Below, one piece after another: positions 25,053 through 33,945 of a stretch of DNA of 49,314 nt (positions are counted from its first letter, which is position 1; each line of letters begins with the position of its first letter). The DNA is from an uncultured Bacteroidales bacterium. Lineage in GTDB: Bacteria; Bacteroidota; Bacteroidia; Bacteroidales; Bacteroidaceae. The translations under genes and the position numbers were made by a program. Location of the stretch: contig CADAPC010000013.1 of the NCBI GenBank assembly GCA_902789725.1, positions 1 to 49,314 of the forward strand, written 5' to 3'. The notes below the pieces were generated by a model. That model searched no databases and was not told the origin of the DNA. It saw only the letters and a program-made list of their open reading frames with translations.

Positions 25053-27107
25053 CTAAGGGTTCTTACGCAGCACCACAGCCGAACGGGCTGGTATGTAGAG
25101 CTTGAGCCACCCCTTGCCGTCTTTTTCGTAAATGGGGTCGTAGTTGGTGAAATGACGGACGGAATCGTCGGCAAGGTCATTGCCGCCATAGAGTTTGTTG
25201 TCGGTGTTGAGGGCAACGTCGTAGCTGCCTTGTGGCACGATGAAACCGTAGTCAGTGTAGGAACGGTCGGGCGAGAAATTGAACACGAAAAGCAGGTCAC
25301 CACGCGAGAAAGCGAGAATTTGGTCGCCATCGTTGTGCCACACCTCCACCACGGGAGTCTTCTGGAAGTTACGCACTGTCTTGATGACTTTGAGCATGGC
25401 TTCGTCGAAATCGCCCAAATAGTGGTAGCAGAGTTCCTTATTATCCACAAGGTTCCACTGGCGGCGGGCATACTTGTAGCTCCATCCATTGCCCTCGCGA
25501 GGGAAGTCGATCCACTCCGGATGGCCAAACTCATTGCCCATGAAGTTGAGATAGCCGCCATTGATGGTGGAAGCAGTGAGCAGACGAATCATCTTGTGGA
25601 GCGCAATGCCACGATTGACAGTAAAATTTTCGTCCCCTTTCTTGAAGTGCCAGTACATGTCGGCATCAATCAGGCGGAAGATGATGGTCTTGTCGCCCAC
25701 CAAGGCCTGGTCGTGCGACTCTGCGTAGGAGATGGTCTTTTCGTCCTGACGCCGGTTGGTGGTTTCCCAGAACATGCTGGAGGGTTTCCAGTCTTCGTCC
25801 CTGAGTTCCTTGATGGTCTTAATCCAGTAGTCGGGGATATTCATGGCCATGCGATAGTCGAAACCGTATCCTCCATCCTTGAATGGTGCTGCCAGGCCTG
25901 GCATGCCCGACACTTCCTCTGCAATGGTGATGGCCTTGGGGTTCACCTCGTGAATGAGGAGGTTGGCCAGCGTGAGGTAGGCAATGGCCTCGTCATCCTC
26001 ATGCCCGTTGAAGTAGTCGCCATAACCGCCGAAGGCTTCGCCAAGTCCATGGCTGTAGTAGAGCATGGAGGTGACACCATCGAAGCGGAATCCATCGAAC
26101 TTAAACTCTTCGAGCCAATACTTGCAGTTGGAGAGCAGATAGTGAATGACTTCGTTCTTTCCGTAGTCGAAACAGAGGGAGTCCCAAGCTGGATGCTCGC
26201 GACGACCGCCCTGCATGAAGTACTGGCAGCCGTCGCCGGCAAAGTTGCCAAGACCTTCTATTTCGTTCTTCACGGCGTGGGAGTGAACAATGTCCATGAT
26301 GACGGCGATGCCCATTTCATGGGCTGCATCGACGAGCTCCTTCAACTCTTCGGGCGTGCCGAAACGGCTGGAGGGAGCGAAGAAGTTGCTGACATGGTAG
26401 CCGAATGAGCCGTAGTAAGGATGCTCAGCTATGGCCATCACCTGAATGGCATTGTAGCCGTCTTTCTTGATGCGTGGCAGCACGTTGTCCTTAAACTCGA
26501 TGTAGGAACCCACTTTCTCAGCATCTTGCGCCATGCCGATGTGACACTCGTAGATGAGCAGCGGGTTGGTGTCGGGCTTGAAGTTCTTCTTCTTGAACTC
26601 GTATGGCTTGGCTGGTGCCCACACCTGAGCGGAGAAAATCTTTGTCTGCTCGTCCTGCACCACTCGGGTGGCGTAGGACGGGATGCGCTCCCCTTCTCCA
26701 CCATCCCACTTGATCTTCAGCTTGAAGAGGTCGCCATGATGCATCTGGCTGCTCTTGAGTTTGATTTCCCAATTGCCATTGTCGATGCGGCTCATCTTGT
26801 AAGCCTCATCTTCTTGCCAGCCATTGAAGTCGCCAACCAGGTAGATGTCGGTGGCATGGGGAGCCCATTCGCGCAACACCCATCCACGGGCTGTCTTGTG
26901 AAGTCCGAAATACAGATAGCCACTGGCGAAATCGGACAGGGACTGTTTGCCACCATTCGTGAGTTGGTTGAGCTTGTAGAGGGCATGCTCGTGACGCCCC
27001 ACTATAGCTCCCTCGAAAGGTTCGAGCCAAGGGTCGTTCTTCACGATGCCGATATGTTTTACAGAAGCTTCTTTCTTGGTAGATGTCTGTTTTTTGCTTG
27101 TAGCCAT
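25053..27107 (-). CDS. glgB: 1,4-alpha-glucan branching enzyme (eukaryote-like type)
   Basis: It introduces alpha-1,6 branches into glycogen. An N-terminal CBM48 region (about residues 55-170, with EWAPHATDIYLVGDFNGW) precedes the GH13 barrel. The GH13 regions are AIVMDIVHSH, FDGFRFDGVTSM (catalytic Asp), ITIAEEVSGMPG (catalytic Glu) and SYAESHDQALVGDK (third acid). DGVTSMLYYSHG and the overall layout are closer to animal and plant enzymes (GH13_8) than to E. coli GlgB (GH13_9). The Lys/Thr-rich N-terminus (MATSKKQTSTKKE) may be unstructured. It sits 6 nt after yhcH. Confidence 0.96.
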   Translation of the reverse strand: MATSKKQTSTKKEASVKHIGIVKNDPWLEPFEGAIVGRHEHALYKLNQLTNGGKQSLSDFASGYLYFGLHKTARGWVLREWAPHATDIYLVGDFNGWQEDEAYKMSRIDNGNWEIKLKSSQMHHGDLFKLKIKWDGGEGERIPSYATRVVQDEQTKIFSAQVWAPAKPYEFKKKNFKPDTNPLLIYECHIGMAQDAEKVGSYIEFKDNVLPRIKKDGYNAIQVMAIAEHPYYGSFGYHVSNFFAPSSRFGTPEELKELVDAAHEMGIAVIMDIVHSHAVKNEIEGLGNFAGDGCQYFMQGGRREHPAWDSLCFDYGKNEVIHYLLSNCKYWLEEFKFDGFRFDGVTSMLYYSHGLGEAFGGYGDYFNGHEDDEAIAYLTLANLLIHEVNPKAITIAEEVSGMPGLAAPFKDGGYGFDYRMAMNIPDYWIKTIKELRDEDWKPSSMFWETTNRRQDEKTISYAESHDQALVGDKTIIFRLIDADMYWHFKKGDENFTVNRGIALHKMIRLLTASTINGGYLNFMGNEFGHPEWIDFPREGNGWSYKYARRQWNLVDNKELCYHYLGDFDEAMLKVIKTVRNFQKTPVVEVWHNDGDQILAFSRGDLLFVFNFSPDRSYTDYGFIVPQGSYDVALNTDNKLYGGNDLADDSVRHFTNYDPIYEKDGKGWLKLYIPARSAVVLRKNP

Positions 27108-27113
27108 GATGAT

Positions 27114-27557
27114 TTATGCTTTAACTTTGAAAATCACTTTTTTGTATTCTGGAACGGGAGTGATGTTGGGAGCGTGCCCATCTTCTGGGAAAAAGATGAC
27201 AAACTCGCCCGGATGGACGGTAATGTACTGCTCAGGACGGTCGAGATAGAAGGTGATGTCCTTGGCAGCGTCGTACTCGGCATTGGGCAGATACTGGCGG
27301 GGCGTGTAGCCCATCACTTCGGCACAGGAAAGTGGAATCTGGATGTCAATCATTGCATTGTGCGACTCCATTCTGGCTTCGTCCACTTTCTTGCCCTTAG
27401 CCACATTGTGGTTGACAAAGAGCTTGTTGCCATCGATGTTTACTCTGCCTGGTTCGTGGTTCACCAGGTCTGTGTTCTGAAGATACTCTACCACCTTGGG
27501 GAAAAGTGGATTCAGAGAGGCGTACTTGCCAAAGTTTTCCAGGGTGTCTAAAATCAT
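27114..27557 (-). CDS. YhcH/YjgK/YiaL family protein (DUF386)
   Basis: A 147-aa cupin-like protein. Typical sites are LVNHEPGRVNIDGNKLF, ESHNAMIDIQIPLSC with the His-Glu metal-binding residues, GEFVIFFPEDGHAPNI and a final KKVIFKVKA strand. Family members associate with sugar and sialic-acid catabolism and may be sugar anomerases or mutarotases. Here it is directly upstream of glgB (6 nt), so a carbohydrate role is plausible; the substrate is unknown. Confidence 0.92.
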   Translation of the reverse strand: MILDTLENFGKYASLNPLFPKVVEYLQNTDLVNHEPGRVNIDGNKLFVNHNVAKGKKVDEARMESHNAMIDIQIPLSCAEVMGYTPRQYLPNAEYDAAKDITFYLDRPEQYITVHPGEFVIFFPEDGHAPNITPVPEYKKVIFKVKA

Positions 27558-27623
27558 AACTTTGTTTCTTTTTAAGGTTTATAATACATGTTAGTTAAAT
27601 CTCTATTTCATTACCCTCTGCTC

Positions 27624-28424
27624 TCAGGGTTTTGCTTTCTGCATTTCTTGCAGCATTCTCTCGTGCAGCCATCCGTTGGTGGCCATTACTTGTCGGCCGC
27701 TTTCCCACAGGGTGTCGCCTCCTTCATAATCGCTGATGCGACCGCCGGCTTCGAGCAGAATGCAGGCTCCTGCTGCAACATCCCAGGGTTGGATAAAGGA
27801 TTCGACATATACGTCAATCTTGCCTGCTGCCACATAACAAAGTTCTGCTTCGGCACTTCCGCTGCTGCGGATGCTAGCGCAATGGCCGTAGAGCTGCCCC
27901 GTCAGGTTGAGGCAGAAGGGGCGCCAAGCATCGGCATTGTAAGGGTAACCTATCATGACGAGGGCTTGGTCAAAATCTGTGAGGGAGGAAACATGAATGG
28001 GCTTGCCGTTCAGAAAAGCCCCCTGCCCTTTTGCTGCGCTATACAGCTCGTTGCATGTTACTTCATACACCACCCCGATGAGGAGTTCTGCCTTGCTGCG
28101 GAGGGCGATGCACACACAATATGGGGCCAGATTGTGAATGAAGTTGGTAGTTCCGTCCAAGGGGTCAACCACCCAGAAATAGTTGGTTTTCTCATCCACT
28201 TGTTCCACTGTTTTCTCCTCCGTAATGAATCCAGCCTCAGGCAGTATCTCCTTCAGACGTTTTACAATCATCTGTTCGCACCCCTTGTCAACATAACTCA
28301 CATAGTCGTGACTTTGTTTCAGTTCCACCCTGCTTGCATCGAATGTGTTGCGCTGCTCAGCAATGAAAGTTCCTGCTTCCACTGCCAACGCTTTCACTTC
28401 CGATAAGATGTGTTGCAAATCCAT
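27624..28424 (-). CDS. Inositol monophosphatase family protein
   Basis: A 266-aa Mg-dependent phosphatase of the IMPase/SuhB/CysQ superfamily. Metal-binding signatures are FITEEKT (Glu), VVDPLDGTTNF (Asp-Asp) and WDVAAGACILLEAGG (Asp). The start at 28424 (MDLQHILSEV) matches the family N-terminus; the longer frame begins 10 codons upstream. It could act on inositol phosphate, NADP or PAP. It is followed by yhcH after 66 nt, making it the head of a leftward cluster. Confidence 0.92.
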   Translation of the reverse strand: MDLQHILSEVKALAVEAGTFIAEQRNTFDASRVELKQSHDYVSYVDKGCEQMIVKRLKEILPEAGFITEEKTVEQVDEKTNYFWVVDPLDGTTNFIHNLAPYCVCIALRSKAELLIGVVYEVTCNELYSAAKGQGAFLNGKPIHVSSLTDFDQALVMIGYPYNADAWRPFCLNLTGQLYGHCASIRSSGSAEAELCYVAAGKIDVYVESFIQPWDVAAGACILLEAGGRISDYEGGDTLWESGRQVMATNGWLHERMLQEMQKAKP

Positions 28425-28478
28425 TTTTCCAAAAACGTTACACTTTACCCTCAACTGTTAACAACTCTCTCTCAACGC

Positions 28479-29603
28479 TCATTGCCCCATCAGACGACCA
28501 CGATTGTAGATGCCTTTACGAATTACGTTGCCGTTGCGATCTTTCTCCACAAAAGAACCATCTCTTTGGTCATCGAAGAAAGAGCCTTCGAAACGTGTGC
28601 CGTCGGCCGATTCCTCCACGCCCTTACCATTCTTCATGCCGTTCTTGAAATGTCCCTTGAACTTGGTTCCGTCCGACAGGCGCAACACTCCCTCGCCATT
28701 CATCTCTCCACCAGCCCATTCGCCATCATACACATCGCCATTGGCGCCTGTGAACTTTCCGCGTCCGTGCTCTTTGTCTTCCACCCAGTAGCCCTCGTAT
28801 TTGGAGCCATCTGGCCATGTGTAAGTGCCAAAGCCGTCCATCAGCCCATTTTTGAACTGACCCACATATTTCCGCTTGTCGGTATAGGTGAAGATGCCCT
28901 GTCCTGTACGTTCGCCATTCTGATAATCTCCTTCATACACATCGCCATTCTTGAAACGGTAGATGCCCTTTCCATGCATCATGTCGTCTTTCCAGCTGCC
29001 TGTGTAGAAGTCGCCATTGGCATAGGTGTATTTTCCCTGTCCGTTGCGCATGTCGTTGTCCATGTCGCCTTCGTAAATGGAACCGTCGCGCCAATCATAC
29101 ACACCTTTGCCCGATTTCTTGTCATCTTTCCAATTACCATCGTAATAGATGCCGTTGGCCCAAGTGTAGCGTCCTTGCCCCTGACGCTTGTCTTGATACC
29201 AATCGCCTGTGTATTTATCACCATTGTAGTAATACATGGTGCCAAATCCTTGCTGATAATCAATGTACCAGAGACCGTCGTACTTGTTATTGTTGGCAAA
29301 ATAGTACACGCCCTTGCCATGCTGATGATCCTGATGCCAGTTGCCCTCATACTTCTCACCGTCTGTGAACATATACACGCCATATCCCTGACGCTTTCCC
29401 TTCTCGTATTCTCCCTCGTATGTGTCGCCATTCACAAATGTTGTCTTTCCCTTACCGTTCGGCTTTCCACCTTCCAGCTCGCCATAATATTTTGCTTTAT
29501 CCTTGGGAAATTCATAATTGCCAATCATCACCTTCTGCGCATAGATGGCAGAAGCACACATGAAAGAACAAAATCCTGTCACTAAATATTTTGAGATATT
29601 CAT
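28479..29603 (-). CDS. Secreted MORN-repeat protein
   Basis: A 374-aa protein with a signal peptide (MNISKYLVTGFCSFMCASAI, cleavage near YAQ). I count 14 consecutive 23-residue MORN units of the form Y-x-G-x(6)-G-x-G-x-Y-x(4)-G, covering about residues 40-360. Examples are KYEGNWHQDHQHGKGVYYF and KYTGDWYQDKRQGQGRYTW. The last unit is degenerate. The start 29603 is chosen at the signal peptide; the frame continues upstream. It is probably exported. MORN repeats bind lipids or proteins and some are bacterial toxin or membrane-associated repeats; the function here is unknown. Confidence 0.9.
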   Translation of the reverse strand: MNISKYLVTGFCSFMCASAIYAQKVMIGNYEFPKDKAKYYGELEGGKPNGKGKTTFVNGDTYEGEYEKGKRQGYGVYMFTDGEKYEGNWHQDHQHGKGVYYFANNNKYDGLWYIDYQQGFGTMYYYNGDKYTGDWYQDKRQGQGRYTWANGIYYDGNWKDDKKSGKGVYDWRDGSIYEGDMDNDMRNGQGKYTYANGDFYTGSWKDDMMHGKGIYRFKNGDVYEGDYQNGERTGQGIFTYTDKRKYVGQFKNGLMDGFGTYTWPDGSKYEGYWVEDKEHGRGKFTGANGDVYDGEWAGGEMNGEGVLRLSDGTKFKGHFKNGMKNGKGVEESADGTRFEGSFFDDQRDGSFVEKDRNGNVIRKGIYNRGRLMGQ

Positions 29604-29645
29604 ATATTCGATATAATTCAGATGAAACTTATTGCTATGGTTTGA

Positions 29646-29653
29646 CAAAGATA
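29646..29653 (-). promoter_or_regulatory. -7 promoter box of the MORN-protein gene
   Basis: On the minus strand TATCTTTG matches TAnnTTTG exactly and lies 42 nt before the ATG. A TTTG at 29666-29669 is only 12 bp upstream, so the -33 element is not standard. Confidence 0.45.
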
Positions 29654-29773
29654 TAAATTATTTTGCAAATTCATAGCGTTGATTAAGTTTTATTATCACT
29701 TTTCGTCTCAAAAAACACGTTTTTTAAGAGAAAATGGAACGAGACAGACAAGAAAAACAGCGAAAAGACGCTT

Positions 29774-30364
29774 TCAGAAATGCAAGGTGCTGACTTTTTC
29801 GAGACGAGCTTTCAGACGCGGCATGGCTCCTTTCCGAATGCGTAGCGTCATGGAACAATCGTTGTCGTAATCCTGAGAAATGATTTGTGGATTTTCCTCT
29901 TTAACTATGCGCATCACCTCGTTCATGAATGGATATTCGAAATAGAACGTGATGTCTTCATCAATCGTCTTCTCTATGATTTCAGCATTCGCTATAGCTT
30001 CAGCTGCTGCCAGGCGGTAAGCGACGATGAGGCCAGAAGTGCCAAGCTTCACTCCGCCGAAGTAACGCACCACAATGATGAGGACATCGGTCAGTTCGTT
30101 AGAGTTAATCTGTCCTAAAATAGGTTTGCCAGCCGTGCCTGAAGGTTCACCGTTGTCGTTGGCTCGAAAGTCCAGATGCTCAGCCCCAAGCATATAGGCA
30201 TAACAGACGTGGCGAGCATCGTAGTATTTCTTCTGATACTCAGCCACAGCCTGTTTCACCTCATCTACAGTACACACAGGAATGGCAAAAGCGAGAAACT
30301 TACTGCGTTTCTCGCTATAATTACCTTCCGACACTGTCCGTATGGTTTTGTAGCTATCCATCAA
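29774..30364 (-). CDS. YigZ / IMPACT family protein (UPF0029)
   Basis: A 196-aa cytoplasmic protein. The family signature is visible in RSKFLAFAIPV, ARHVCYAYMLG, DNGEPSGTAGKPIL and VVRYFGGVKLGTSGLIVAY. The family has been linked to translation control in eukaryotes; the bacterial role is unclear. Its start (ATGATG) overlaps the end of the DUF1015 gene by 4 bp, so the two are translationally coupled. Confidence 0.95.
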   Translation of the reverse strand: MMDSYKTIRTVSEGNYSEKRSKFLAFAIPVCTVDEVKQAVAEYQKKYYDARHVCYAYMLGAEHLDFRANDNGEPSGTAGKPILGQINSNELTDVLIIVVRYFGGVKLGTSGLIVAYRLAAAEAIANAEIIEKTIDEDITFYFEYPFMNEVMRIVKEENPQIISQDYDNDCSMTLRIRKGAMPRLKARLEKVSTLHF

Positions 30365-31629
30365 GAAAGTTTATGTATCACCAATCCGCTTCGCAGTTTA
30401 GGCTCGAACCATGTGGCCTTGGGGGGCATAATCTTGCCTGAGTCGGCAATGTCCATGATTTGCTTCATTGTGACAGGATAGAGTGCCAAGGCTGTCTTCA
30501 TCTCACCACTATCCACACGCCGTTTCAGTTCGCCAAGGCCACGAAGTCCACCCACGAAATCAATTCGTTTGTCACGCCTAAGATCCTTGATGCCTAACAC
30601 CTCATCGAGAATCAGATTGGAAGAGATGCTGACATCCAGCACACCAATGGGATCCTTGTCGTCGTATGTGTCAGGTTTGGCTTTCAGCGAGTACCACTCC
30701 CCTTCCAAATAGAGCGAGAATTCATGCAACTGCTGAGGGCGATACTCTCCCTGACCTTTCTTCTCCACGAAGAAGTTCTTCTCCAATGTCTTGAGAAAAT
30801 CAGCCGGAGTGAGGCCATTAAGGTCTTTAATGACACGGTTGTAATCGAGAATCGTCAGCTGGCTGGCCGGAAAACAAACGGCCATGAAGTAGTTGTATTC
30901 CTCATCGCCCCGGTGGTTGGGGTTCTGATTAGCACGTTCAGTACCCACCAGAGCGGCTGCAGCACTGCGATGGTGACCATCGGCTATGTAGAGGCTGGGC
31001 ATCTTGCCAAATTCTTCCGTAATCGTTTGGATGTCGGCATCGTCACTCACCACCCAAAGTTTGTGTCCAAAGCCATCAATGGGAGCAATGAAGTCGTACT
31101 CAGGTTCTGTCTTGGCATACTTGTCAATAAGTTGTAACAGCACCTCGTTGTCAGGATAAGCGAAGAAGACGGGCTCGATGTTAGCATCGTTCACGCGCAC
31201 ATGCTTCATGCGGTCTTCTTCCTTGTCGGCACGAGTCAGTTCGTGCTTCTTAATTACACCTTTCTGGTAGTCGCCGCTATAAGCACCTACCACAATACCA
31301 TATTGCGTCTTCTCCTTTCCTCCATTGGCAGGCAAACAAGAAGTCTGAGCATAAATGTAATATTGCTCTTTCTCGTCCTGCACAAGCCAACCTTTTTCTT
31401 GGAACCTAGCAAACTGACGAGCCGCCTCTTCATACACACGCGGGTCATACTCGCTGGTGCCAGGCTCGAAGTTAATCTCAGGCTTGATGATATGATAGAG
31501 CGACTTCTCATTGTCGCCTGCTTCAGCTCGTGCTTCTTCTGAATCAAGCACATCGTATGGGCGGCTCTCCACTTCCTCCACATATTGTTTAGGAGGGCGC
31601 ACACCCCTGAAAGGTTTTACTATTGCCAT
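30361..31629 (-). CDS. DUF1015 family protein
   Basis: A 422-aa cytoplasmic protein, standard for DUF1015. It starts MAIVKPFRGVRP and has RPYDVLDSEEA, IADGHHRSAAA (about residues 214-224, with a conserved His pair) and IDFVGGLRGLGEL. In many Bacteroidetes this gene is near serC/serA, but neither is adjacent here. It is first in a two-gene unit with yigZ. The role is unknown. Confidence 0.95.
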   Translation of the reverse strand: MAIVKPFRGVRPPKQYVEEVESRPYDVLDSEEARAEAGDNEKSLYHIIKPEINFEPGTSEYDPRVYEEAARQFARFQEKGWLVQDEKEQYYIYAQTSCLPANGGKEKTQYGIVVGAYSGDYQKGVIKKHELTRADKEEDRMKHVRVNDANIEPVFFAYPDNEVLLQLIDKYAKTEPEYDFIAPIDGFGHKLWVVSDDADIQTITEEFGKMPSLYIADGHHRSAAAALVGTERANQNPNHRGDEEYNYFMAVCFPASQLTILDYNRVIKDLNGLTPADFLKTLEKNFFVEKKGQGEYRPQQLHEFSLYLEGEWYSLKAKPDTYDDKDPIGVLDVSISSNLILDEVLGIKDLRRDKRIDFVGGLRGLGELKRRVDSGEMKTALALYPVTMKQIMDIADSGKIMPPKATWFEPKLRSGLVIHKLS

Positions 31630-31702
31630 TTTTCTTATTTAGTTTTTAATGTTCAATCTTTTTTTCGTATGTCAGCATCTTCGCGCTTTCCGATTTCGCC
31701 TA

Positions 31703-31710
31703 CAAAGTTA
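31703..31710 (-). promoter_or_regulatory. -7 promoter box of the DUF1015-yigZ unit
   Basis: On the minus strand TAACTTTG is an exact TAnnTTTG match about 75 nt before the DUF1015 start. The region from its edge to the -33 position is covered by an inverted repeat (CTTTTATTC 31714-31722, GAATAAAAG 31733-31741, 10-nt gap). Confidence 0.45.
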
Positions 31711-31713
31711 AGA

Positions 31714-31741
31714 CTTTTATTCCGAATACACAGAATAAAAG
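31714..31741. promoter_or_regulatory. Candidate operator palindrome upstream of DUF1015
   Basis: CTTTTATTC and GAATAAAAG are perfect 9-bp inverted halves 10 bp apart, directly behind the -7 box. Such a placement would suit a repressor or a dimeric regulator; a hairpin is the alternative. Regulator unknown. Confidence 0.3.
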
Positions 31742-31810
31742 CCCAACTTTTTAACATACAAACGGAAATAAGCCTGTTGATGATTCCAAATTTGGTTTGT
31801 ACTAATTTGC

Positions 31811-31882
31811 TGCGTGCCTATGAAAAAAATGTTGCATGCCTATGAAAAGATCGGCGGACAAAATTTTGCTGGATGCCTAATA
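31811..31882. repeat. Short direct repeats TGCnTGCCTATGAAAA
   Basis: TGCGTGCCTATGAAAA (31811-31826), TGCATGCCTATGAAAA (31833-31848) and a partial TGGATGCCTAATA (31870-31882) are direct copies within the 556-bp gene-free stretch 31630-32185. The rest of that stretch holds the two flanking promoters and the palindrome at 31714-31741, and I see no gene or RNA in it. Confidence 0.55.
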
Positions 31883-32045
31883 TTTGTGTTCATTTGTTGT
31901 CGCCTCATCTAAAATATAATGGAATCCGTGTGTCGCCACATGTAGATTACTGACGCTAAATCTGTGGGCGGAAATAGATGTAAAATTGCAATCCTTGAAT
32001 ATACGTCAAAGAAATTGCGTTATTCTGAGAAAAAGCGGCAAAGGG

Positions 32046-32077
32046 CTTGCTACTGTAAACAGAATGTCTTAACTTTG
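32046..32077 (+). promoter_or_regulatory. Promoter of the DUF4886 gene
   Basis: CTTG (32046-32049, one mismatch to TTTG), a 20-bp spacer and TAACTTTG (32070-32077) form a near-consensus promoter about 100 nt upstream of the ATG at 32186. Confidence 0.5.
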
Positions 32078-32185
32078 CAGCGTGATTCGAAAAGGACACA
32101 AGATGAACAGATTTTATTTCATAGACGGGAAGATTTTTCTTCTTCCACCGACGTACAACAGGATTTGAAACAAAATGGCATGATT

Positions 32186-33256
32186 ATGAAAAGATTGATT
32201 TTGTTAGGATTATTGGCTGTCTTCAGCATGCAGAGCTTTGCTCAAGTTAACAAGACGGCGTTGGCTAAAAACAACACGAAGACCGCGCAGAAGACGAACG
32301 TGGCAACTGCTCAAAAGCCTAAACAGACAACAGCGCAGAAGCCTAATGCAACTGCTACTCAAAAGCCTAACGCTGCACCCACCAGCAATGCGGCAACAGC
32401 AACCAACGGTTATCTCTGCAACCCTCCCCTTCCCTATCTGCCCTCCAAATTGGACATTCTCTTCATCGGCAACTCGTTCTCCATCGACACCAGTGCCGCT
32501 TTACCACAAATACTCAACTCGTTGGGCATCAACAATGTCAATGTGTATGTGCTCTACCGAGGGGGATGTTCAATGAAGCAGCACTACGAGTCGTACAAAA
32601 ATGGAGAGAAAGCTTATGAACTTTACCGTTACAGTATTCTTGGCGAACAACTGTTGGAGAAAGCCACCAGCATCAACGACGTAATGCGCCGTTACCCTTA
32701 CGATGTGGTGGTGTTTCAGCAATTCTCCTTGGAATCAGGCGACTACCCTACCTATGAGCCTTATCTCTCCAAGCTGATTCAGGCATACAACATCAACAAG
32801 ATTTCGGCACGAACCACCTTTGCGTTCAACGAAACGTGGGCATACGCCTCAAACTACAAAAGTCTGCCCAAATACAAGACCACCAACAACATGTGGAAGA
32901 GCATCTGCAATTCTGTGAAAAAGATGAAAGCCACCTCGGGTATTGATGTCATCATTCCTTGTGGAACAGCGGTTCAGAATGCACGCAGTGTGGAGGCTTT
33001 GAATGTGGACAACGAACTCACTCGCGACGGACTCCACATCAATTTCTATGCCGGTCGTTATTTGCTGGCATGTACTTTCTTCGAAAGCATCATCGCTCCT
33101 TGTCTCAACCGAAGCATCCGCGATGACTTCACCATCTACGGAAAGGCTACCGACATAGGACAAGTGAACAACTCGAACCGTCGCCAACTCCAGAACTGCG
33201 CAAGGCTTGCCGTAGCCAACAACTACGAAGTCAGCGAGTTCGCAAAAACAGAATGA
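32186..33256 (+). CDS. Secreted SGNH-like hydrolase, DUF4886
   Basis: A 356-aa protein. The ATG at 32186 is chosen because it starts the signal peptide (MKRLILLGLLAVFSMQSFAQ); MIMK from 32180 is also possible. Residues 21-75 are a Thr/Gln/Lys/Pro/Asn linker with repeated QKPNA units. The catalytic domain begins KLDILFIGNSFSIDT with Ser97 in block I. YRGGCSM follows, and the last block is Asp281-x-x-His284 (DGLHINFYAGRYLLAC). This suits an SGNH/GDSL esterase or carbohydrate deacetylase in the periplasm or on the surface. The substrate is unknown. Confidence 0.86.
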   Translation: MKRLILLGLLAVFSMQSFAQVNKTALAKNNTKTAQKTNVATAQKPKQTTAQKPNATATQKPNAAPTSNAATATNGYLCNPPLPYLPSKLDILFIGNSFSIDTSAALPQILNSLGINNVNVYVLYRGGCSMKQHYESYKNGEKAYELYRYSILGEQLLEKATSINDVMRRYPYDVVVFQQFSLESGDYPTYEPYLSKLIQAYNINKISARTTFAFNETWAYASNYKSLPKYKTTNNMWKSICNSVKKMKATSGIDVIIPCGTAVQNARSVEALNVDNELTRDGLHINFYAGRYLLACTFFESIIAPCLNRSIRDDFTIYGKATDIGQVNNSNRRQLQNCARLAVANNYEVSEFAKTE

Positions 33257-33283
33257 AGCATTGCGCCCAGCATTCTATCAATC

Positions 33284-33300
33284 TGACAAAGGATTTGTCA
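33284..33300. other. Hairpin after the DUF4886 gene
   Basis: TGACAAA and TTTGTCA pair perfectly around a 3-nt loop, 28 nt after the stop codon. There is no T run, so a terminator role is uncertain. Confidence 0.35.
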
Positions 33301-33368
33301 ATTCAGCACACCCATTTATGTGAAAATGTTAAACATCATTAATAAAAAGCAAATTCGTTCCTGAATTC

Positions 33369-33400
33369 TTCGTTATATTCAAGGATTAAGAGTAACTTTG
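33369..33400 (+). promoter_or_regulatory. Promoter of the small exported protein gene
   Basis: TTCG (33369-33372, one mismatch), a 20-bp spacer and TAACTTTG (33393-33400) lie 34 nt before the ATG at 33435. Confidence 0.5.
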
Positions 33401-33434
33401 CAACACTTAATTGATAAAGTAATAAATACGCAAC

Positions 33435-33932
33435 ATGAAGAAATTATTTTTCACTCTCGCTGTGCTGATTGCTTCAGCTACAGCTGTTCAGGCTCAAGAC
33501 AAGAGCCTCTTCGACACTGTTTATGAAAGAGCTACAGCTGTTGTTAACAATCCCGCATCTTCTGACGAAGAAATACAGATTAACCAGTTCAAATTGACAG
33601 CCCTCAACTACATGACCACAACCATCAAGAAGCGTGGACTTAAAAAAGACTCTTATTTCTATGAGAGCCAAGCCGTTAATCTGTCATCGTTTGTTACCGA
33701 CTTTCAGATGAACCTTGAGAAGGCACGTAGCATCTCTCCTGCTAAGCGCACTGAAATCATGAAGATTTATACAGATGCCAGCAAGTTCAACCCTATGTTT
33801 AAGGACACAGACAAGGAGAAGGTGAATTGTTACGTAAACGATAAGAGCACATTGACACCCTTCTGCCTCGACACAGATTGGGAGAAAGCATACGACCAGG
33901 CCACCACGATGGCTAAAGCTGCTCTTAGATAA
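33435..33932 (+). CDS. Small exported protein of unknown function
   Basis: A 165-aa protein with a clear signal peptide (MKKLFFTLAVLIASATAVQA, cleavage near QAQ). The mature part is helical and charged, for example YERATAVVNNPASSDEEI and MNLEKARSISPAKRTEIMK. Two cysteines (CYVNDK and PFCLDT) lie near the C-terminus and could form a disulfide. I do not recognise the family. It is 13 nt before uxaA, so a shared transcript is possible, although a sugar-acid enzyme and this protein have no obvious functional link. Confidence 0.85.
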   Translation: MKKLFFTLAVLIASATAVQAQDKSLFDTVYERATAVVNNPASSDEEIQINQFKLTALNYMTTTIKKRGLKKDSYFYESQAVNLSSFVTDFQMNLEKARSISPAKRTEIMKIYTDASKFNPMFKDTDKEKVNCYVNDKSTLTPFCLDTDWEKAYDQATTMAKAALR

Positions 33933-33945
33933 GATGAGGTGAGGC

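Noticed and set aside
24984..26408. 474-codon plus-strand open frame opposite glgB
   Set aside because: Antisense to the branching enzyme; the protein is a compositional by-product rich in Val/His/Glu with no recognisable domain.
28410..29585. 391-codon plus-strand open frame opposite the MORN gene
   Set aside because: It arises from the 69-bp periodic coding repeats on the other strand.
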